Below, in pieces: positions 24,101 through 36,100 of a DNA stretch of 64,000 bases. Under the pieces are notes generated by a model. It was not told where the DNA came from and searched no databases. It saw only the letters and a program-made list of their open reading frames with translations. The stretch lies in contig CM036756.1 in the NCBI GenBank assembly GCA_020796225.1, positions 68,321,152 through 68,385,151 on the forward strand, in the 5' to 3' direction. Position numbers and translations under genes: made by a program. This stretch comes from Arion vulgaris (lineage: Eukaryota; Mollusca; Gastropoda; Stylommatophora; Arionidae). Positions within the stretch are counted from its first letter, which is position 1, and the number at the start of each line of letters is the position of its first letter.

Positions 24101-27100
24101 ATGTGAATACCTCTTGTATTTTTTAATGAATATTTTGGCTATCCACTTTTGAATGTTGTACTACTGTGATAAATTATGAAATCTGTATTTTTCATATATT
24201 CAGGTCATTTGTAAGACAGGTTTAAAAGGTTGTTTTCTTTTGTGTTTACAGATTGGGATGGAAGTAATGCCATGCACTGCTATCACTTCTGTTTTAAGAT
24301 TTGAAATGCAGAAAAAATAGCTATCTGATTTTTCCTTTCTCTGTTTAATGTCTTATTAACACAATTTGTATTATTACTTGCTGCACTAATATCTCTTTGT
24401 TGTTTCTAAGCAATAATGTCAACATGCTTCTCCATTGTTTCTTGTTTCTCTACATGTCTTTTATCCTCTGTGCTGCTGTCACCATTTGTTTTCATTTTTC
24501 ATGTCCTTATATACTTATTTGATTACCGGGGCCAATGTTGTATCTGACTCTCAGTTGATGGATCGATCACAAGATCCAAAAGGGCAGTTTTTGGTAGGAG
24601 TGTATGTCGTCTATAGAAGTTTCTATCCTTCAGAGGCTTATGTGGATCTACTACCGTCCTGAGCATGCATGTGTTTGCGGTAATGAGAGAGCGGACAGAT
24701 TTGCATCAGCAGCATTAATTGTTGGGGAGTTGAAGATGGATAAAGGGGATGTTCTTCGGTCTCTTCGTGAATGCCTGTTGGATGAAGACACTAGAATAGA
24801 TGTTGAATCGATCCAACGATTTAAGCAGTTTGGTGTTACCCATTGTACAAGTAGAGCCTTTGGGCAAAGTGAGCAGTGTGTTTAATCAGTGAGCCACGGG
24901 AACTATCAGTATGCATACTCTTCAATATCTATTGGGGGAGACTGAGCATCTATGGGTCTGCCCGGAGTGCAATGACGTCAGTTTAGTAACCAATAACATG
25001 CTTGATTCTCCCCGCTATATTAAAATCACTTACCAGCCCGCCCGAGTGGTTACCGGGGCCCAAATTTGCGGTGTAAAGAATAGAACTACTGTTACCTGCC
25101 ATGCATGTTGTAAGAGACGACTAAGGAGGTTTGGCTAAAATCGGATGTAGAAGTCTATGCGTTTAGGGGCCTACCAAACCAATGTGCAACGTATACACGT
25201 TCTTGGCAAAGATCAAACATATCACAAACAGTGATTAAAATTGGTCGTAAAGAAAGAACGCAAAGAAGAAGACTTACTAGATGACCAAAAAAAACAAGTC
25301 AGAATCTTCAGACATCACACAAGTCACAACAGAATGAGGTACCATCTGTTCAACAAGTTGAAGATATATACTTCTGATAAGTGTGGCTGACTCAGAAAAA
25401 TAACTGTAGAACTTCTTTTGCAAATGAACCCAAGATGTGAGGAACAGAGAAATCTTAAGTGGCAGTTGATAGTACCATTACAGGACATGCTACTAGCCTC
25501 AAGCTGACAACTGGTTTCCTTGAACATATTCAAGCTGACATTTACAAGTGTAAGCAGAAGAATAAACTCAATTTTTTTTCTGTCCTCCAGTTTGTGACAA
25601 GGGCTGATAATTTATTTCCCGGACTGATTTTTTAGGAGGAAATTATGTATTGAAATGGCATTCCCACTGTGTTTGTAAAACTATTTCCCTAAGCAGGAGA
25701 CAGACCGGAAACCGGTATCTCTTTTTGAATGTGCCAGTTGGATGCCTGTGATTGGTCGTAACTTTTCTGTAATTGTCGCATTTTTTAAATGGACCTGAAT
25801 ATTCAGCCATGAGTGCATTGATATCAGCTTTTGTCTTCAAAAACCTGGTTCTCAAACTTTTGAAATTCTGCAATCAGCTTTTGAAAAGTATTTGCTAAGT
25901 TGATCAAAGACATTTGAGTGGTATTCCCACTTTCAAAGTTGCTGCAGATTATTTGAAGATGATCTCTGTCAAGCAGACCATCCACCTCCCACCCTGGCCA
26001 GAAGGTGGCATGTGTTCAAGAAATAGTACAGGATGATCGACATCTGATGAGCAGAAAGGTTACAGAAGATGTTGATATTTCATTTGGTACTTGCCATAAA
26101 CTGTGGAAGTCCCTACTATATAAGAAGTGCATGAATGAGGTTAAGGGACAGATGGATAGCCACAAAAATAATATTAACACTTTCGCTGCTAAGGACATGT
26201 TTAGATGTTTTTCCATTCACTGCTAAAGACGTGTTTACACATATATTATGTTAAAAACAGTCTACACTGCTTGACAAACCTCCTTGTATTTGGAGGAAGA
26301 AAAAGTATTCAGCACAGGGAGGAGTATATGTAGTGAAAGTATTCAGCATAGGGTGACTCATTTTTGGAGTGTATGTAGCAGCGAAACAGTTGTAAGACAA
26401 AGTGACTCAACTTCCAACATTCTTGGACCGTCAGTGAGAACTTGAGCTTCCATTGAAGTTTCACAACACAAGTGGTAAGACAAGACCAGCATAACCTTTC
26501 AACCTGTGGTCTTGTTAAGTATGTCAAGACTTTAATAGAGAAAGAAGTAAATATGACTAACTGTATACAATACTCATAATACTTAAGATGCGATAAAATA
26601 AAAAATGATAATGTTCAAATAAATAAAGAGTGACAGGTAGATGATGAAATTGTTTGTGAAGGACCAAAGATGTATATAAGAAGAAAATCGGTTGATTAAA
26701 TAGAAATATAAAGGGGAAAATTATCTCATGTTTACAGTAAGCTTGTCTACTGACTCACAAGTTGAAGATATACAAGATGGTTAGTACGCTATGTTACTGG
26801 TTTTTTTATTTCCGTTCAGTTGATTTGCCTTGATTCCTTTTTAAACAATCCTATAGGCCTCAAATAATATTTATATGTCATAAATCTAGTCATACATATA
26901 GATAGATATTTGAAGTTGTGGTGTTGTAATTAATTATCATTGAAGATGTTGTGTACCAATAATATTAGCAATAAGAAAAACATATATTTTGATAATGATG
27001 TCTATAGGGGTCTAAAACCGAAGGATTGACTTCATTGCACTGGGTTTTATCCCATATGACTTGGTTCCTTTCCGCAGAATTGACACACCATCTGCCAAGA

Positions 27101-30100
27101 GTATTGCACAAAGCACGAACCACATAGCTCTAGCAATAATCCTAGTGGGTCTCTGAAAAAAATGCAATTGTAAATAGATTTGAACCCTTACTTTCGGAAT
27201 GTGAGGCAAGCTGTTATTTCCCAAAATACCTAATTGAAGGTTGCAGAATGGGACTGAGGTTGATCCTTGTTTGCACAAAAGATATTTCAGGTCAAACAAT
27301 GTGCTATACATTTGACTTAGCAGACATATCTAAAAGACACCAGGTTAGCTCATGTGAAGACATATTATCAACTACACAGCTGTCTAGCAGAGGGCAAGGG
27401 CTAAAAACTAAAGAAAGAACTTCATATTACTCTGCCTACTTACTAATGACATTGCATCATCATCATGACTCTCATCATGGATGGCTGAATCAGAGGATAC
27501 TATCAAATCTGTCCACTGCATCATATCAGCCATGAAGGTCTGTAGTTTTCTGGTGGTTTCTTTTGTTGTCTTCTATGTTTCCGAGCCATAGCACAGCACA
27601 GACTAAATTGAAGGGGCTTGACATGAACACATAAGACTGGAAGGAGCTTGTCAGTGACAGGTCCATCTGGAGACAGGCTCTGAAAATGCGTCTTAGAACT
27701 GGTGAAGCCAGACTAAAATAAAACCTTGTTGAGAAGATAAAACATGCCAGGAGAAAGCAGAAATAAAAACAACCATTGATGGATGATACATCCTTTGTCT
27801 CTCTGGACTAACAGGATACTTTCCATAGCAAACATCATTTTCACAGATCTATTGCAAATATTCTGGTTAGTGGAGTTTTTTACGGAGCATAAAATTGAGA
27901 TTTGTGCAAGAGTAGATCTATTCTTTTGAGTCTGTGTAGTTTTGATCAAATATCAGGAACATTTTATGAATTATTAATATGGCAGATGTCAAATTTGAAT
28001 TTTTTTTCACATATTTGATGATATCGTCTCGTGGTTCTAATTTTTTGTTGCTTGTTTTGGGTTTAGTTTGCAATTTTAATTTTTCATTTGCCAGTTGTGA
28101 GCTACCCAAGATGCACCGCTATCTGCATAGTGGCTTATCTTGGTCTCGGTGAGTGTACTTCCCTGCCTATCTGTATCCAAGTTTCCAGAAATGGCATCCT
28201 CTATCCCTTGCATTGAATTGGCAGCAGACTATTGTATAATATAATCATATTTTATCACTATAGTATAAGTGATATGCAGTAATATCCATGGCTGTTTTAT
28301 CAAAATCAAGTCAATGCACAATAAGATCGTCAGATGAATGACTAAATAAGATTGTCAGATGAATGACTATATATTTCTTATGTATAACTCACTTAGTAAA
28401 TGTACAACACATGTATATTCATCACTGTTTCAATAAAAAATGCAGCAGCTATAAATGCAGTAACTTTGTACTAAAACCCTGTTTACACTTAAATAGTACC
28501 ACTTTATGAATATATTTGTTCCACAAATTTTAGAAAATGATATCTGGTCAGGAAATTAGTGAAACAAAGAATAATATTAGCAAGGTATTGCAATTCTGCC
28601 ACATTTCGGATCACGTAAACAGCTTTGTTCCTGCAAGCCAATCTTAACCATTGCCCTCTTTCTTTGACTTTGTCACTGTACAGTTTCCGTGACCTCTTCT
28701 CTAGCATCTTTATTGGTTCATGAGCATCATTCCTAAGTAGAAATATAAGTTAAATCTTGTGTCTTATATGCACAAGTTATAAGTTTTTGTGTTGCTAATC
28801 ATTTTTACACCACAAAACATAATAGTTGACAACTAAAGTACATTGTAAATATAAATCAAGTGCAGCAAACATCTAATACAGATCATTAGTACATTGTAAT
28901 GATTTAATTTCAGTCTCATCTAATTACATTGCTTTTTAAATGGTTCAGTTTTACACCATCTTTGTGGAAATTATTTGAACATCTTGTGTCTGATAATTGT
29001 TCTCTTCAATTAAAACTGTTGTCCACTTCAAAGTCAACTGTTTGATGTTATCATCATCTGGACATATCAAGAAACACAAAGAGTTAGAGAAGACCATTAA
29101 CATGTCCAGGCAAAGAGGAGAAGACAAAGACCATGAAGAAGATGGATTCAGGATGTAACTGATGGTTTGAGCATGACGGCTGCAGGAAATATGAATGAGA
29201 GAAATTCCAAAGAACTGTTAGTGGCAGAGTTCTGCTCAAGACAAGCTATTGGATGATAATGATGATGTCCAGTTTGGAAATAAGGCATCCATTGTCTGTA
29301 ATCAGGGTTGATTATAATAGCTTATTCCTTTAAAATATTTCTTCTTGTTTTTCAGAATGAGCTCATAGTTGAATGTGATTGTTTATATGTGACTTATATT
29401 AGATCAATTTCCTTCATTCCTGATCTACTCATGGTGGTTCAACATATTCATTGCTGACTTCTAATATTATTGCTGACTTCTAATATTATTGCTGATATTG
29501 TGAACAATCCAGCATTTTAGAATTCAATTTTCTTTTTTACAGTTATCTGTAACCCCTTTTTTAATGGTCCAAATAATTAGAAATTCATTGAATATTGGCT
29601 AAAAAGAGATTTGAAAAAAAATATCCATATATTATCTCTTCAAGCGTAAACTGATACCAGACCATGTGTTCGGTCATTGTTACAAAATAGATGGTGCAAG
29701 GATATATCATATATATCTATATCATATTTATGCGGGAAATGTATTTTGATTAAATTAAGCATTGCATGGAGAAATTTCTACATGTAGCTAAACTTTAGCT
29801 TTTGGTGTGAATTGTCACGCTGGCTGAAATATACTAGTCTAATTATTAAAGTATAAATTAAAGTATTTTTGTAACTTTAAGACAGCTTTTATTACCTGGG
29901 AAGGTGATATATTACTGCTTTTTTCCACTGTGTAGGTAAAGTTATATAAAGTTAACTAAACTACAATAATAATTATCATCAGTAAACAAACAAGATTAAC
30001 ATGTGATAAAAAGTGTGATCACATCACTAGCACTATACTCATTATCATAATAGGTTATCTTGCGTTATGCCTGAATTGCTTTACTACCCAAAATTTTAAT

Positions 30101-33100
30101 TTTTCTCTTATATTTCTCTATCTTTCTTTTCCACTATATATCACACACATAAACTCCTATATCCCCCACATTTCCAACATTAGATGCTTGATTTTGTTGC
30201 TACAGTTATATCAAATGTAAATATATTCAATGCTTTAATAGTTGAGGTCATATCAGATATGTATTGCATGTTTCACATATTTGCCAGGTCATTGTTTGTG
30301 AGCATTACTGCAACTTCTGTACCATTATGTAGTCATTTTCATGCTAGAAACTATTATGTATAAATATATATATATATATGGTTGTGTTGTATTTTATTTG
30401 TTGAATTAATCATGTTCTAGTGTTCTGATAATAGAAGCACACCCAAACATTGTGAAATTATTAGTATAAATAATATATATATATAAAAAGTAAAATATCC
30501 TTGTTATACCTCAAGGTATATTGGGTAATATGTTGTTACTCGTATTTTTCATTGACTACTTGCACACGATCGGCGCTATGGTCAACATCACGCCAGTCGC
30601 CTGTACTTTACAGTATTTCTTCTGGTGCCTAATTAAGGGGGGACTCTGGTCTGGAAACTATTTTCTTTGCTTTGGTATTAATGTAGAATTTGTATAACAA
30701 TTTTGAAAGATTATGACTTAGAATAGTAGAAAAAATTAGAAAAAAAAGTCAACGCTTGCCATGGAAACAATACAAAATGGCGCAGCACAAATTTCAAATC
30801 CTAAGGCTCTGAAGTTAATGAATATAAATGAATTCTGTTTTCACTCTAAGGTGAGCAATTGTAATATCTACAAAATTACTGATCCTTTTAGGATATATTA
30901 AATATTACATTTTTATGAATTTTTGTGTAAACACACCCTCCAAAAACAGCTTTTTTACCACATTTTGAGGAATTTTTATCAAAAATTTATAAAAATTAAA
31001 TATTTAATATATCCTAAAATCATGTGTAATATTTTAGATATTACAATTGCACCTTAGAGTGAAAACAGAATTCATTTACATTCATTAGATTCAGAGCCTT
31101 AGGGATTTGAAATTTTGTTTTTAGTGGCCATTTTGTATTGTTTCCATGGCAACACTTTGACATATTTTTTTTACTAATTTTTTCTACTATTCTAAGTCAT
31201 ACTCTTTCAAAATGCTTATACAAATTTTATATTAATATGAAAACAACGAAAATAGATTCTTGATTTTCAAGACCGAATCCCCCCTTAAGACTGAATTGAC
31301 TTGAGAGCTGTTATGGTTTGAAAATATTCAGCACCCAATGTGGAATTGAATCCAAAACCAGTAACGAGAAGAAGGGAGTTCACTAACAACTACACTGCTG
31401 CAGCTCTCATTAGTATAAAGTAGTGACATAATCCTTCTTCTTGAACAAATGTTTCGAGAAGGTTGTTGTGATAAACATTGAATTGTGACATTAGAACATA
31501 TACTTATACCATATTCATTACATGTTTAAAAAGGTACAATAATTTGAACAAAATGATTACAGTATAATGTTTAAAGCTTGCAGAGTATATACCCTATTTT
31601 CTAGGTTGATGCATGCATGTTTTTACAAGTACGAAAGATAGAAGTAATATTCTTGTCATTTTTCTTTTCGAGTAAAGAGTTGATTTCTATACATATGCTA
31701 TTTTTAATTACAAGTTAGTTAATTGCATATCCTTTACAGAACTTTGCGAATCAACCCCAGCTTTTTAACGCTGTTTGTGATTTTTCTAGGCATTATTACG
31801 TTCAGTAGTTTACCATTGCTTTCTGAACAGGTGGTGCCATCGTCCTTTAATTACAAACAGTCCACATATAACAAAAAATACTGGTTAAATTGTTATTTAT
31901 TTCTTGAAAACGCATGCCTCCAAAAAAAAGCTTTACCTTGTATTGCAGTATTTATATATATACCTATTGCAATGATGGTTTGTATGGAGACAGTAGCATT
32001 TTGTTGTCTATAAATCATCGCAGTACAAAACAAATTGCTATTTGTAACTTGTATCCACAGACAACATAATATTGCTCTTTGATTTGTATTTAGAGACCAT
32101 AATTTTATTGTACTATTATTGTTTGCAGCTGATTGTTGTTGACTTCTTTTACAGCATCTCCTATGCAGGATGTTTACTTTCTTTGTTAACCCTGCAAAAC
32201 TATTGTTGTGGGATACATAGGTAGAGTAACCAGAGAGGTCATGAGAAATCTACAACTACAAATTGCGAAACATATTATTTTAGTTTTTCAATTCAGTGTT
32301 CCTAATGGAGCACTGTACTGAAATTGTTAACTAACACATATATCAGTTTTCCATTGCAGTCTCCCTAACGACATCATTGTTACAGACTTGCGTTGTTAAC
32401 CCTAATCCCTACTCTGGAGAAATATTTTTATATAGAGAAAAAATATGGATAATTGAGTTGCTGACAATATTTTAGGAGCATAAATCCCAACCCTTTAGTG
32501 CCACATCTACTATTACTGTAGCATTGTGTCAGATCTTATCATTCAAAGTGGTGGCCATTAGAATAGACTAATCTTTCACCTGCAGGCTCAACCATCACAT
32601 TCATAGAATAAAGCCTGGTCAGACTGCACAGTGTGCATGTCAGATAGAAAGACATACTACAGAGCACATCCTGCAGTCATGTCCATCATATATACACCAA
32701 TGAAAAGACACATGGCTTTATAAACGGAGCTTACAGAGCAAGCTATGGGGACCTCTCGAGGAACTTCAACTGACATGCAGTCCATCTCACAGTTTAGACG
32801 AGCATAGAAAATCAAATACACAGAAGGAGAAGAAAAATGACTAATGCCGGAGAAATATGTATAGCCAATTAAATCCTTCTTTTCTCTCATCTTCACACAC
32901 ACACACACACACACACACACCCTCTCTCCAGTTACATCATATTTTGCTGTAGGTTTTGGCGATGTGTGAAGTATACTGTCCATATTTATCATCCTGTGTC
33001 ACAGCTTTGTGTTATAGTAGTTTACAGTGTGTTACAACTTTGTGTTATAGTAGTTTACAGTGTGTTACAACTTTGTGTTATTGTAGTTTACAGTGTGTTA

Positions 33101-36100
33101 CAACTTTGTGTTATAAGTGGTTAAGCTCACGTTCCGAAGGTTGTGGGACCACAACATCTTGTTCACTGTGTATTTTTTTCAGAGACCTCTTAGGATTGTT
33201 GCTGGAGCTACAGAGTTTGTGCTTTGTGCAATACTCTCGACAGATGGCGTGCCATTTCTGCGGAGAGGGACTGAGCCATATGGGATAAAACCCGGTGCAA
33301 TGAAGTCAATCATTCAGCTTTAGGCTCTTTTTGACCATCTTTTATGATTATATTCAGTTTGCTTAATTACTTTGTGCTGCTAGCGTACAGTCTAGCTGTC
33401 TTTCGGCCTACCACAACCATCCTTAACATTACAGGGTATAACTTTAGTAGACCTCGCTCCATATTTATCTATTTCTAATCAGTTAATTTGATATTCTAAA
33501 GTCCATAGTCATCTTCTGGAGACTCAACTACGTGTAATTAGCATATAATTATAACTAGAAACATTTGAAATATTTATAAAGATTAGAATTAGTGGTTATG
33601 CACATTTACAATCATTTGTTGATTTCTCCTCTTCAACAGAGTCCACTCTGATCCATCATTGCATATGAATGCTATGGGAAATACCAATAGTAATAATTAT
33701 ACACATCAAGCTATGACACAGGCATCTCATCGCAAGTAAGTGGGTGTAAAGATATGTATGAAAGTATTTATAGAAGAAAAGGATGTCAGTATCTGGAAAA
33801 TTATTTTGTTACTAATTATTTTCTCTTTATGTAAGTATACCTGTAATTTTGAACCAGGTTTTTAACTTAAGCTAGATGAACTAATTATAATCAATGTCCC
33901 TGCAGTGTAAGGGTAACGAACGCTGACTTTCTTGCAAACAATGCCCAGACTCAAGCAGGCAGAAGTATGGACAGAGCCGATGTCATCAATGCGTACGCTT
34001 TCATTTATGTGATGTGCGAGTCTCAGACACTGGAACAAGTGCAAAAATTAGGAGTTAAGTGTGGACATGTCAGACTGTGTCAAATTCGTGGTATAGAGAG
34101 CAGATATACCAATCGACTTCTCATGGGTACGGTGGGCTTTGGGGTGGCTGTTGCAGCAGAGGACAAAGCATGCATGGAAATACCTGTAGTGCCATGACGT
34201 CAATCGCTTAACATACATAACTCACTGCGTCATATTTGCATTGAGATACCGCTCTTTTAGTAATTTGCACTACTTTTTCAGCGCAGTCCGTGACGGTAAA
34301 TAAATTTAACACAAGTCAGCCATTGTGTTTTTCGATCGAATCGATGAAACAGCGTGTAAACAATTGCTTCATATGAAATATGTGTCATTCATATAGTAAA
34401 ACCGATTGTTCTACGTGTAACTGTAACATATTCTACAGATCTGGAAAATTCTATGATTATATGTTAAGTAGAAGCTATTTTGAACTAAATTTTTTTCGAT
34501 GGTCACTACCATTATTTTGGAACCTTGAAAATTTGCTTGGGTACTACCCATAAACATCGTATTTACGTGAAACGGCATTATTAACTTCTCTTTACTCATA
34601 AATTTTCATTACTAGAAACATTTTCTCTCTTCTAAGGGCAACTTTACGTCTGCAACTCGTCAATAACCTACCAGACTTACCATTTATCTGTGCTACGAAG
34701 CCAGTTTGCTTTTGACATCCATAACAACAGCTGCAGTTTGCGATCTTCTCGTGAATTCTTTTCGTCATTTTACTTGTGTCAACGATATCCAGCAATGCTA
34801 AATACAAATTTTTAATTTTTTTTTTTATATTTCAAACATTATTTATGCCTTTCAGTTGACTTTTGTATCGAGTATCAACGGTAATATTAAATATCCCACA
34901 CTAGATCTAGCTGTCCAAAGTGAACCATTCGTCAGCGATAGCCGGCAATAATGATTGGACCGATCTTTATCGTACACTATTCAGATTTACTTGAGAAGTC
35001 TCATATTATTGTATTGTGATTTCAGAATTAAAATAACTAGTGAATCATTTCAGTATCCTTTTAATTGTCTTTCTTAATTATAGGCATTTCATGTTTAAAA
35101 GTTGTGCCATTTAAATTGCACTCATTGCTTAGCTGCAATGAAGCTTTGTGACAAAATATAGTCTAGTAGCAATTTCAAATGTAACTATTGCAAGATCATC
35201 TACATTTTCTTTTTATGTAAACTTCTTCTGTGACTTTTAATTTGTTAGTGGTTGAACTAAATGTGATAATTAGTGATGAAATACTGCATCATGTCTTCTA
35301 CATGAACATACATTGAACAAGCACATTTTATGTCATTGAAAGTTTTGTGTAGGACCTGAGCTTTGAGTAAAATTGATTAATCAAAGGTACAGTAAACACA
35401 ATGATACAGCAAATCAGATCTTTGTATAAATCCTAATTTCTATATAGTTGAAGTACAGGTAAATGATTTACCAGTGTGTTTTCATTATTGTCAAAAACTT
35501 TCTTGATTGTTTAAAAATTGTATTGACTACTAGATCAACAATTTCATTGAATAATATCCTTTCTAATTTCCCCATGCATTTGACCTTAGTCTTGCAATGA
35601 TGGTCAGGCTTTAACACTTTCTGAGTAAATTATTCACACAACCTCTATCTCCAGTTTTTAAAATAAAGTAATAAATATATTTAATGTTATTGCAAGGTTG
35701 AAACCAGTTGCATGGGGAGATCATAATGAATATTATTTATTGAAACTGTTGATCTAGTGCTCATTATATGTTCCACACAACCAAAACAATTTAGAAAATA
35801 ATAAAAGCATATTGGTAAATTATTCACTCTAGCATCAGAGGTTAATTTTTGTATTCATATATTTCTTGATTTATCTGCAATATGTTGTGCTGTTCTGAGT
35901 GACTCTTTGAATAGTGTGAGTTTTATATATTTACTTATGTATGCACATCTCACATACAAACATGCTGGATACTTATTTGGTAAATCATTTATATATGTTG
36001 AGTAAATATAAATGATCACATTTAGTTCAACCACTAACAAATTGAAAGTCACAGAAGATGTTTACATAAAAAAGAAAATGTAGATGATCTTGCAATAGTT

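Noticed and set aside
33736..33790. aagaaaaggat considered as an 11-nt microexon between CRTC exons 5 and 6
   Set aside because: It would require an intron of about 36 bases and a weak donor.
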